Assembly (NCBI GenBank): GCA_946410395.1
Contig: CAMKAE010000045.1
Coordinates: 1 to 12,105, forward strand
Direction: 5' to 3'
DNA: 12,105 bases
Source: an uncultured Clostridia bacterium
GTDB taxonomy: Bacteria; Bacillota; Clostridia; Christensenellales; Aristaeellaceae
Below the pieces are notes generated by a model that saw only the letters and a list, made by a program, of their open reading frames with translations, was not told where the DNA came from and did no database searches. This document shows positions 1 to 6,498 of this stretch, one piece after another (position 1 is the stretch's first letter; each line of letters starts with the position of its first letter). A program made the translations under genes and the position numbers.

Positions 1-28
1 CTGACGGCATCGAGACAGGGAGGAGCGC

Positions 29-757
29 ATGGGACTGTATATCCGCGGGTTTTCCATTGACTGGGATGAGGTTGCCCCGGACAGCTACCTTCGTCAGATC
101 GAGGCGATCCGGGATCTGGATGTGCTGCAGTTCCGAAAGCCCATTACCTTTTTTGTGGGTGAAAACGGCAGCGGAAAATCCACCCTCCTGGAGGCCATCG
201 CGATTGCCTATGGGTTCAATCCGGAGGGCGGGACCCGAAACTATCATTTTTCGACAAAGGACACCCACAGCGAACTGTGCGACGCGATCCGGCTGATCCG
301 CAATCCGTCCAAAGCCAGGTGGGGCTATTTTCTGCGGGCGGAGAGCTTTTACAATGTCGCTACCGCCGAGGAAGACTATGCGGAGGTTTCCAGGGATTAT
401 CACAGAAAATCGCACGGAGAAAGCTTCCTGGCCGTTGCCCAGGACAACTTCAACGGAAACGGCATGTATCTGCTGGACGAGCCGGAAGCGGCGCTCTCGC
501 CCCAGCGCCAGCTCACGCTGATGCTCGAGATGATCCATTGCGCCGGAGAAAACGCCCAGTTTATCGTCGTGACCCATTCGCCGATCCTGCTGGGCATGCC
601 CGATTCGGAGATCCTGAGCTTTGATTCCGGTTCCATCCATCCGATTGAATACGAGGAAACGGACAGCTACCGGATCACGGAGATGTTTATCCGGGACCGG
701 CACAGATTCCTGAACCGATTGCTGGATGAAAGCGATCCCGGGCCGTCTGAATCCTGA
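29..757 (+). CDS. Compact ABC-type AAA family ATPase (COG3910-like)
   Basis: A 242-residue ATPase of the ABC/SMC-like class consisting of little more than the nucleotide-binding domain. Visible motifs: Walker A GENGSGKST at residues 44-52, a signature-like SHGES at 128-132, Walker B MYLLDEPE at 146-153 (D150, E151 as Mg-binding and catalytic residues) and the switch histidine in VTHSP (H183). There is no coiled coil, no membrane segment and no fused nuclease, so the length and motif order fit stand-alone predicted ATPases of the COG3910 type rather than RecF, SMC or a transporter subunit. The start has a good ribosome site, GGGAGGAG, 3-4 bases before the ATG. Family ATPase activity is expected; the biological role is not known. 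The gene stands alone, with no partner nuclease or toxin visible next to it, so a defence role cannot be argued from this window. The upstream neighbour lies outside the window. Confidence 0.9.
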   Translation: MGLYIRGFSIDWDEVAPDSYLRQIEAIRDLDVLQFRKPITFFVGENGSGKSTLLEAIAIAYGFNPEGGTRNYHFSTKDTHSELCDAIRLIRNPSKARWGYFLRAESFYNVATAEEDYAEVSRDYHRKSHGESFLAVAQDNFNGNGMYLLDEPEAALSPQRQLTLMLEMIHCAGENAQFIVVTHSPILLGMPDSEILSFDSGSIHPIEYEETDSYRITEMFIRDRHRFLNRLLDESDPGPSES

Positions 758-838
758 CGCACCGCAACCGTTCACGTCGAATACGCGTCTTTTGTCGATT
801 GAGGCTGACGCTGATTGATCTGTAAGGAGACGGAGTTC

Positions 839-946
839 ATGGTCTTTGACAGCACGTCCAGAGAGAGCCCGCTTCGTGAGCAGAACTGGGAAAAGCATCT
901 TCGTAAGGCGGTGAACGCAGGGCTCACAGCCCCATCTTCGTCATGA
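839..946 (+). pseudogene. 35-codon ORF with strong RBS, possible head of a lost gene
   Basis: A short ORF not explained by its neighbours. It begins with ATG at 839 after an AAGGAGA ribosome site (823-829) at near-ideal spacing. The first 28 or so residues are hydrophilic and look coding (VFDSTSRESPLREQNWEKHL). The last codons run antisense over the 3' end of the metallophosphoesterase gene, whose stop is at 924-926, and the frame closes at 944-946. A ribosome site this good in front of a frame that runs into a convergent gene suggests either a real 35-residue protein or, more likely, the N-terminus of a gene whose remainder was removed by a rearrangement with a junction near 920. The product was not recognised. 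Confidence 0.4.
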
Positions 947-1595
947 TCCCGTCCGCCGTCACGCCGGGGTGCGTGACATAGAGCCTCGCGATCTGCTCGA
1001 CCAGCGCCGGGTCCAGGCTGTACCGCTGCGCGATCGCGGCGACGGTCTGGCCCCTTTGCGTCTCTTTGACCACGATCTCGATCTGGCGCCGGATGTCGCC
1101 CGTGCCGGGCTTCGGCGCGGCCTCTCTCGGTGCGTGCGGGATCTCGATCCGCTTCACCTGCCAGCCGTCTTCTGTGATTTCCATCACGGCCAGGGTGATG
1201 GGCTGGAGAAATCTGCGAGGACCACAGCTGCCGGGATTGAGCAGCAGCGTGCGCCGCCCGCCCGCGGACGGCAGCCAGGCTTCCTCATACCGGTGGGAGT
1301 GGCCGAAGATGACCACGTCAAAAGCGGACAGGTCTCCGGGGAGATCCTTCTTCTTGTGGGCCATGCAGAACCGCAGCCCGCCCAGCGCAAAGTCCAGCGA
1401 CACCGGCAGCTCTTCCGCCCAGTCCTTTTCGTTGTTCCCGCGCACGACCTTCACCGGCGCGATCTCCCCCAGCCGCTCCAGGATCCCCGGGCTGCTGATG
1501 TCCCCGCCGTGCAGGATGCAGCCGCAGTCCCGGAGGTGCGCGATGACCTCCGGACGCAGCAGGTCGTGGGTGTCGGAGAGAATACCGATCTTCAC
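924..1595 (-). CDS. YfcE/MJ0936-like metallophosphoesterase with C-terminal helical extension
   Basis: A cytoplasmic two-metal phosphoesterase or phosphodiesterase. The calcineurin-like motifs are all present. Counting from the first of two GTG codons (1602-1604), they are SDTHD (D11, H13), GGD (D35), RGNNE (N57/N58), MAHKK (H83) and GHSH (H102, H104), with the LNPGSCGPR family motif at 123-131. The catalytic domain ends near residue 160. The remaining 65 or so residues, with QTVAAIAQRYSLDPALVEQI, are helical and helix-turn-helix-like, which is more than the usual family length of about 160-180. I chose the GTG at 1593-1595 over the GTG at 1602-1604. The GAGGGG ribosome site lies about 8 bases before the former but abuts the latter, and the resulting MKIGILSDTH start is typical of the family. 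An in-frame stop lies immediately upstream. The natural substrate is unknown. Confidence 0.9.
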   Translation of the reverse strand: MKIGILSDTHDLLRPEVIAHLRDCGCILHGGDISSPGILERLGEIAPVKVVRGNNEKDWAEELPVSLDFALGGLRFCMAHKKKDLPGDLSAFDVVIFGHSHRYEEAWLPSAGGRRTLLLNPGSCGPRRFLQPITLAVMEITEDGWQVKRIEIPHAPREAAPKPGTGDIRRQIEIVVKETQRGQTVAAIAQRYSLDPALVEQIARLYVTHPGVTADGIMTKMGL

Positions 1596-1600
1596 CGCTG

Positions 1601-1669
1601 TCACCCCTCATGGTCGTATTCCGCATGCGCGCGGCCGGCGGATGCGGCCTCCGCTTCGTCCGCAGGCAT
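1601..1669 (-). CDS. 22-codon ORF immediately upstream of the metallophosphoesterase
   Basis: A very short frame that opens with ATG (1667-1669) behind an AAGGAAGGA ribosome site at about 7 bases spacing, the best-looking initiation signal in this stretch. The peptide is acidic and alanine-rich (starting MPADEAEAAS) and has no hydrophobic segment. Its TGA at 1601-1603 is 5 bases before the GTG start chosen for the metallophosphoesterase, and the GAGGGG ribosome site of that gene lies inside its last codons. Ribosomes finishing here would be placed to reinitiate on the phosphoesterase gene. It could be a leader peptide for translational coupling, a decayed gene end or chance. Only the initiation signal and the spacing support it. 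Confidence 0.4.
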   Translation of the reverse strand: MPADEAEAASAGRAHAEYDHEG

Positions 1670-1739
1670 CAAACGGTCCTTCCTTCGGTATTCTTGATGC
1701 ATCCGTTTTTTCCTGCCGACTGGAAATATCTGTGCGGGT

Positions 1740-1770
1740 ATGATATGATTCCGGTGAGTGACAGGTGCAA
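1740..1770 (-). promoter_or_regulatory. Weak candidate promoter for the phosphoesterase unit
   Basis: Read on the - strand, TTGCAC (1765-1770) precedes TATCAT (1740-1745) with a 19-base spacer. The spacing is long and each box departs from consensus, but no better pair was found ahead of the 22-codon ORF and the metallophosphoesterase. The rest of the 1670-1912 region, between the divergent genes, holds no other feature I can support. Confidence 0.25.
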
Positions 1771-1912
1771 AGAAACGAATTCCCGGAGAAAAATCGGCGT
1801 ATGAGATGATTTCGTGGGTGTACAGGCTGAACGGGTGACCGTGCGAATCGGCAAGGAGCTTTCTTCGGAGAAGTGCGATGCGGATCGTTTTGGTATCGGG
1901 AGGGGTGTCTTG

Positions 1913-3250
1913 ATGAAAAAGGTTATTTCGGCAATCCTGGCACTGGCCATGACGCTGACCGTCTGCTGGCTCGCCTCGGCCGGGCAGGCGCAAAGAAGGA
2001 TGGAATCCACTGCGGACGCGGACGAATTCATCGCGGCCTTTCTGGGCGAGCATCCCGAAGAACTGGAAGGTACATGGGCCTTTACCCCGCAGATGGAAGC
2101 CGCCCTCCGGCAGCTGGGCGGCATTGCCGGGTTGGTGAAGCAGCTGGCGGCGCTTGGATCACCCGTAAGCGTCCTGCCGGCGTATGAAGGCGAAGTGGGC
2201 GGGCTGAAGGTGTTCTTTGTCCCCTGCACGTTTTCCGCCATACAGGTGGATCTGCTCCTCGCTGTTCAGGACGGCATGATTGCCGGCCTGCAGACGGCTC
2301 CCTACAGCGGTGGCCGCGCGGAGGCATCCGGATCCGATCTGTATGACAGCCTTGCGCTGGCCCTGCCGGTTCCCTCGCTCGGTGAGCTGCCTGGCATCCT
2401 GACGGTTCCGAAGGGCGAAGGTCCGTTCCCGGCCGTGGTTCTCCTGCAGGGTTCGGGCCCCAGCGACAAGGACGAATCGATCGGCAATGTGAAGCCCTTC
2501 CGCGATCTCGCACAAGGCCTCGCCGCAAAAGGGATCGCCGTATACCGCTTTGACAAGCGTACCTGTGTGTATGGCGCGGAGCTGATGAACGACAGGCAGT
2601 TCACCCCGGCCGATGAATACCTGGAGGACGCCGTGAACGCGGTGCAGCTGCTTGCCCGGCAGGACAGGATTGATCCGGACCGCATCTTTGTCCTGGGCCA
2701 CAGCCTGGGCGGAAACGCGATCCCGGCCGCGGCGCGGGAGCTGGAAAACGCGCCGGTCAAGGCCTGCGGGTTCATCATGATGGCCGCCTCTCCCCGCCCG
2801 CTGGATGTGCTGATGCGGGAGCAGACTGAATTCCTGTATTCGCTGATGCCGGAGATCACAGCGGAGCAGCAGGCGGAAAAGGACGCGATGCTTGCGGAGC
2901 TGGCCCAGCTGCGGGACCTGAATGCCCTGGCCGAGGATGACATGATCGCCGGCGCTTACCCCGCCTACTGGAAATGGCTGGCGGACTATGACATCCTGCA
3001 GGCCGCAAAAGACATCACCCGGCCTGTCCTGCTCCTGCAGGGAGAAGAGGACTACCAGGTGACCCTGACCGACTTCGGGATCTGGCAGGACGCGCTCGGC
3101 AAAAAGGAAAACTGGCGGATGATCTCCTATCCGGGGCTGACGCACGTCTTCACCGCAGGGCAGAAAACAGAAGGCGCGGCGGCTTATGCCCGGCCCGACA
3201 GGATGGACGCTCAGGTCATTGAGGATATAGCGGATTTCATTCTCCCATGA
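1913..3250 (+). CDS. Secreted alpha/beta hydrolase with N-terminal DUF3887-like domain
   Basis: A 445-residue exported serine hydrolase. Residues 1-27 form a signal peptide (MKKVISAILALAMTLTVCWL, then ending in ASAGQA). Residues of about 35-135 resemble DUF3887, a small domain often placed in front of such hydrolases. The alpha/beta hydrolase domain follows: an oxyanion-region QGSGPSD (179-185), nucleophile elbow GHSLGG with S264, acid in GEEDYQV (D380) and histidine in GLTHVF (H411), so the catalytic triad is complete. A Leu/Glu-rich helical lid sits at about 300-345. The frame stays open 33 codons further upstream, but ATG 1913 has a GGGAGGGG ribosome site at good spacing and begins the signal peptide, so I take it as the start. 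Family members act as esterases or acyl hydrolases; the substrate here is unknown. The gene converges on the next one with only 12 bp between stops and no obvious terminator. Confidence 0.92.
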   Translation: MKKVISAILALAMTLTVCWLASAGQAQRRMESTADADEFIAAFLGEHPEELEGTWAFTPQMEAALRQLGGIAGLVKQLAALGSPVSVLPAYEGEVGGLKVFFVPCTFSAIQVDLLLAVQDGMIAGLQTAPYSGGRAEASGSDLYDSLALALPVPSLGELPGILTVPKGEGPFPAVVLLQGSGPSDKDESIGNVKPFRDLAQGLAAKGIAVYRFDKRTCVYGAELMNDRQFTPADEYLEDAVNAVQLLARQDRIDPDRIFVLGHSLGGNAIPAAARELENAPVKACGFIMMAASPRPLDVLMREQTEFLYSLMPEITAEQQAEKDAMLAELAQLRDLNALAEDDMIAGAYPAYWKWLADYDILQAAKDITRPVLLLQGEEDYQVTLTDFGIWQDALGKKENWRMISYPGLTHVFTAGQKTEGAAAYARPDRMDAQVIEDIADFILP

Positions 3251-3262
3251 CAATCAGCATGC

Positions 3263-4147
3263 TCAATACCAGTTGTACTTGTAATAGGCGCTCTCGCCGC
3301 CCATCAGAAAGCTGTTGATCATCTGCGCATAACGTGAAGGCGTTGTTTCCAGATCCGTGTACGCAAACGTGAATCGGGCGGCTGCATACCATTGACCGTC
3401 ATCCATCGGGGTATAACACACGCATTCCGTGACGACACCGTCTGTTTTTGTCACCTCATAGCGGCTGTCCGTCCCCGAAGGCCCCACTCTGTGCACCGCT
3501 GAGGTGATCGCGACAATGCCGTCATCATCATACTCGGCGGTGTATGTGCCGCTGAAGCGCAGCCATTCCTTCTCTTCCTCGCCGCCCCAATTGGCATACA
3601 TGCCGGTATTCACGGTTTTCACGAGCAGACCGTTCTGCACGGTCACGGAAACGGCATCCACCTCTTCGGCATAATAGTCGACAGCCTCCGCGATTTCATC
3701 ATCGCGGCTTCGCTCATCCCGGAGCACCAGCGTGAAGTATTCGTCCCCGTTTCCATACTGGTAGTACAGCGCGTACTTTCGGCTGTCATCCTCTTCGTTC
3801 ACATTGTAGACACAGCCGTTGCGGTACTCCGTGACGGAGACGAGCGCGCCGTCCGAATCATAGGTTCTCCGCTGCACGGGGATGCTGTCCTCAAAATCAT
3901 ACGCAAAGGTCGTGACGATATGCCGGTCCGCGTCTGTCTCGTACAGGTCGATGGAGACCGGATAATCGTTTTCATACGTGAAATTCCATGTCCTGATCGG
4001 CGCCCATTCATTCGTCTCCTCGTCGAAGCCATATTCCGTCACCGTTTTGACAAGCCGTGGACGGGTGACGGCTCCTTCCGCATGGACACAAATCACCGCA
4101 GCGGCCAGCAGGATCACCATAAAAAGCAGCAGAATGGGTTTCTTCAT
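3263..4147 (-). CDS. Secreted protein of unknown function, YD-repeat-like strands
   Basis: A 294-residue exported protein that I do not recognise as a named family. It has a signal peptide (MKKPILLLFMVILLAAAVIC, cleavage likely after VHA at residue 23); the lone cysteine is preceded by Ile, so it does not make a lipobox. The mature part is acidic and rich in Tyr, Asp and Thr. Short alternating-strand segments such as YDSDGALVSVTEYRNG recall the YD/RHS type of beta-hairpin repeat, though without the regular period of true RHS proteins. There is no transmembrane segment after the signal and no catalytic motif. The start is firm: AGGAGG sits 8 bases before ATG 4147. It lies 67 bp downstream of the OPT transporter gene on the same strand, with no convincing promoter between them, so co-transcription is plausible. 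Confidence 0.8.
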   Translation of the reverse strand: MKKPILLLFMVILLAAAVICVHAEGAVTRPRLVKTVTEYGFDEETNEWAPIRTWNFTYENDYPVSIDLYETDADRHIVTTFAYDFEDSIPVQRRTYDSDGALVSVTEYRNGCVYNVNEEDDSRKYALYYQYGNGDEYFTLVLRDERSRDDEIAEAVDYYAEEVDAVSVTVQNGLLVKTVNTGMYANWGGEEEKEWLRFSGTYTAEYDDDGIVAITSAVHRVGPSGTDSRYEVTKTDGVVTECVCYTPMDDGQWYAAARFTFAYTDLETTPSRYAQMINSFLMGGESAYYKYNWY

Positions 4148-4206
4148 GATGGAGACCTCCTCACAAAAATCAGGGGAATTTGAACGGCTGAGATGTCATT
4201 TATCTC

Positions 4207-4228
4207 CGAAGCGCTCATTTCCGCTTCG
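4207..4228 (-). other. Hairpin enclosing the OPT gene stop codon
   Basis: A perfect 7-bp stem, CGAAGCG (4207-4213) with CGCTTCG (4222-4228), has an 8-base loop that contains part of the TGA stop of the OPT transporter gene (4215-4217). No U tract follows on the - strand, so it does not look like an intrinsic terminator. It may protect the mRNA 3' end or partly isolate the downstream secreted-protein gene. Confidence 0.4.
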
Positions 4229-6104
4229 CGATGCCGCTTTTCATCACCGCGGCCGCCAGCAGGAGGAGCAGGATCACACCGCCCGCGGGGCCGGAGGTCC
4301 ACAGGGAGGAGAGATCGATCTTCCCGCCAAGCCCGGACACGGCCAGGACGGCGAGCAGAATGCCGACGAGGCCCTCGCCGGCCACCATGCCGGAGCAGAA
4401 GAGGATGCCGCCCTCGTCCTTGTTTCCGTTCTTTTTGTTTCGCCGGTCCACCACCCAGCGGACGATCCCGCCGAGCATAACCGTCGTGGAGAGCTCCAGC
4501 GGCAGATACAGGCCGATGGCCACCGGCAGCACGGAAATCCCGAGCACCTGAACAGTGACGGCGAGGAAGACGCCGATCAGGATCAGCGTCCAGGGGAGGT
4601 TGCCGGACATGACGCCCTCCACCAGCATCTTCATCAGCGTGGCCTGCGGAGCGGACAGCTCCTTGGAGCCAAAGCCCCAGGCGGAATTCAGCAAGATCAG
4701 CACACCGCCGATGGCCGCCGCGGAGACGACCACGCCGATGATCTCGCCGATCTGCTGCTTTTTCGGGGTTGCGCCCAACAGAAAGCCGGTCTTCAGGTCC
4801 TGGGAGGTGTCACCCGCGATGGACATGATGATACAGGCCACGGTGCCGACCGAGATCGAGCTGATCATGCCCGCCGCGCCGATGATGCCGATGGCCTGGA
4901 AGATCAGGGCCGTCAGCAGCATGGTCGCGATGGTCATGCCAGAGACCGGCGTGTTGCTGCTGCCCACGATGCCGACGATCCGGGCGGTCACCGCCCCGAA
5001 GAAGACGCCGAACAGCAGGATCAGCAGCGCTCCGGGCAGCGGGATCGGGACCCACGGCAGCACGACCAGCACCACCAGCAGCGCGGCGATGATGCCCAGG
5101 GCCAGCTTCAGGTTCAGATCCTGTTCCGTGCGCTTTGCGTCCGTTTTCCCGCCGCGCCTCATCCCTTTGAAGGCGGCGGAGAAGGACGAGACAATGCTGG
5201 GCAGGGACCGGATCAGGCTGAAGAAGCCGCCCGCGGCGATCATGCCGGCGCCGATGTAGCGAACGTAGTTGCTCCAGATTTCATCGGCGCCGCCGGAGGC
5301 ATAGAGGGCCGAGATGGACTCGGTGGCGGGGAAGATCACGGTGTTTCCGCCGAAGAACACCAGGATCGGGATCAGCACAAACCAGCCGAGCAGGCCGCCC
5401 GCAAGCATCTGGGCGGAAACCTTCGGGCCGCAGATGTAGCCAACGCCGATCAGCGCGGGATAGACCTCGGCGGCAAAATGCGTCTTCAGGGCTTCGATCC
5501 TGACACTGATCGCGTTGGGGATCAGCTTCAGCCCGTCGGTCAGGAACTTGCAGAGCGCGGCAATGCCCAGTCCCGCGAAGATCTGCCTGGAGCCGGAGCC
5601 AGCCTTCTCGCCCGCCAGCAGCACCTCCGCGCAGGCTGTCCCCTCCGGGTAGGGCAGGGTGCCGTGCTCCTTCTCGATCAGGGTGCGGCGCAGCGGGATC
5701 ATGACCAGGACGCCGATGACGCCGCCGCTTACCGCCAGGATCGACAGGGTGAACAGATTCGGGGTGTCGACGAGCCCTTCGGTCTGCCAGAGGAAGAACA
5801 CGGGCAGTGTGAAGATCGATCCGCCCGCCAGCGCTTCGCCCGCCGAGCCGATCGTCTGTACCATGTTGCTCTCCAGCAGCGAACTGCGGCGCAGGATGAC
5901 CCGCATGATGACCATGGAAATGACGGCCGCCGGAATGGACGCGGATACCGTCATGCCGACGCGCAGACCGAGATACGCGTTGGCCGCGCCAAAAACCACC
6001 GCCAGCAGGATGCCGATGATGACGGAAGCCACCGTCAGCTCCGGCTGGGTTTGTTCTGCGGAAATATACGGCCTGTAGGCCGTTTCACGCTTGTTCTGGC
6101 TCAT
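4215..6104 (-). CDS. OPT-family oligopeptide/metal-chelate transporter
   Basis: A 629-residue polytopic membrane protein with many hydrophobic helices, matching the oligopeptide transporter (OPT/YSL) superfamily in its bacterial form of about 630-680 residues. Recognisable stretches are the N-terminal PELTVASVIIGILLAVVFGA with NAYLGLRVGMTVSASIPAAV, the conserved early loop with NMVQTIGSAGEALAGG, and the late GDTSQDLKTGFLLGATPKKQ loop, both characteristic of the family. OPT proteins are secondary transporters that import small peptides or peptide-like metal chelates in symport with protons; the substrate cannot be told from sequence alone. The start is clear, with AAAGGAG 6 bases before ATG 6104. 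A promoter is visible about 65-95 bp upstream. The secreted protein downstream may share its transcript. Confidence 0.93.
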   Translation of the reverse strand: MSQNKRETAYRPYISAEQTQPELTVASVIIGILLAVVFGAANAYLGLRVGMTVSASIPAAVISMVIMRVILRRSSLLESNMVQTIGSAGEALAGGSIFTLPVFFLWQTEGLVDTPNLFTLSILAVSGGVIGVLVMIPLRRTLIEKEHGTLPYPEGTACAEVLLAGEKAGSGSRQIFAGLGIAALCKFLTDGLKLIPNAISVRIEALKTHFAAEVYPALIGVGYICGPKVSAQMLAGGLLGWFVLIPILVFFGGNTVIFPATESISALYASGGADEIWSNYVRYIGAGMIAAGGFFSLIRSLPSIVSSFSAAFKGMRRGGKTDAKRTEQDLNLKLALGIIAALLVVLVVLPWVPIPLPGALLILLFGVFFGAVTARIVGIVGSSNTPVSGMTIATMLLTALIFQAIGIIGAAGMISSISVGTVACIIMSIAGDTSQDLKTGFLLGATPKKQQIGEIIGVVVSAAAIGGVLILLNSAWGFGSKELSAPQATLMKMLVEGVMSGNLPWTLILIGVFLAVTVQVLGISVLPVAIGLYLPLELSTTVMLGGIVRWVVDRRNKKNGNKDEGGILFCSGMVAGEGLVGILLAVLAVSGLGGKIDLSSLWTSGPAGGVILLLLLAAAVMKSGIAKRK

Positions 6105-6168
6105 AGAAGCTCCTTTGCCCGGAAATGGGTGCTTTCAGGCTGACTTTGTTGCTGGAAATCGCATGCAA

Positions 6169-6197
6169 AGTATACCATGGGCCCGGCGCCGCAGCAA
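6169..6197 (-). promoter_or_regulatory. Promoter of the OPT transporter gene
   Basis: On the - strand, TTGCTG (6192-6197) and TATACT (6169-6174) are separated by 17 bases. The -10 box is near consensus; the -35 box keeps the TTG. Just upstream lies an A/T tract (6202-6217: on the + strand seven T, GAG, six A), an UP-element-like or bent-DNA stretch. The implied leader is about 55-60 bases and ends at the AAAGGAG ribosome site. Confidence 0.6.
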
Positions 6198-6279
6198 CCG
6201 GTTTTTTTGAGAAAAAAGCATCACAGGCGCGCACCGGTGACGGCGTGCCGCAGCACCTGCTTCCCGGCGGAAGGCCGCG

Positions 6280-6311
6280 AAAAGCCCCGCCGTGCCATCA
6301 GGCGGCGGGGC
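6280..6311 (-). terminator. Intrinsic terminator ending the ABC transporter unit
   Basis: A perfect 9-bp G+C stem, GCCCCGCCG (6284-6292) with CGGCGGGGC (6303-6311), has a 10-base loop and is followed on the - strand by UUUU (complement of 6280-6283). The stem is strong and the U tract short. The TGA of the small ORF at 6298-6483 lies inside the loop. Between here and the OPT promoter nothing else is seen except the A/T tract at 6202-6217. Confidence 0.7.
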
Positions 6312-6483
6312 AGGTGTGAATCACGCAGCACAGCTCGGCGTTCTTCAGGCGCAGGGTCTCCGCGGCGGCTTCGTCGCCCGCGACGGCCTGCAGGGCATCG
6401 GCATAGGCGAAGAACTGCTCGCGCTCCCAGAGCAGAACGGTCTTGGCCGCGTCGGTGTCACGCAGCCGGCCTGGGGCGTGCAT
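6298..6483 (-). CDS. Small 61-residue ORF after the permease gene, possibly frameshifted
   Basis: A soluble, mostly helical small protein, not recognised. Its codons are strongly third-position G/C like the neighbouring genes, and its stop lies in the loop of the operon terminator, both signs of a real reading frame. The ATG at 6481-6483 has no ribosome site: it is preceded by six C. The frame is the same as the permease's, starting five codons after the permease TAA. A second possible start is the TAATG overlap at the permease stop (ATG 6497-6499, behind AAGG). That frame closes after 13 codons, but losing one base from the C6 run (G6 at 6484-6489 on the + strand) would join it to this ORF as a 66-residue protein. 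So this may be a true microprotein with a sequencing or natural frameshift, a readthrough tail or a gene remnant. Confidence 0.5.
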   Translation of the reverse strand: MHAPGRLRDTDAAKTVLLWEREQFFAYADALQAVAGDEAAAETLRLKNAELCCVIHTCPAA

Positions 6484-6498
6484 GGGGGGAAGCTTGCA

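Noticed and set aside
1671..1708. AAACGG / CCGTTT inverted repeat followed by T residues on the + strand
   Set aside because: The stem is only 6 bp with a loop of about 26 bases and no gene ends there on the + strand, so a terminator is not supported.
1814..1912. N-terminal extension of the alpha/beta hydrolase frame
   Set aside because: The signal peptide begins at ATG 1913, which has its own strong ribosome site; the upstream 33 codons would bury the signal peptide.
3256..3263. AGCATGCT palindrome between the convergent hydrolase and secreted-protein stops
   Set aside because: An 8-bp palindrome without a loop cannot form a useful hairpin and is expected by chance at this scale.
3978..6143. 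Long + strand frame of 721 residues antisense to the OPT gene
   Set aside because: The product is rich in Asp, His, Gln, Arg and Gly with no domain, as expected from the complement of G/C3-rich membrane-protein codons; the opposite strand is a clear OPT transporter with promoter and ribosome site.
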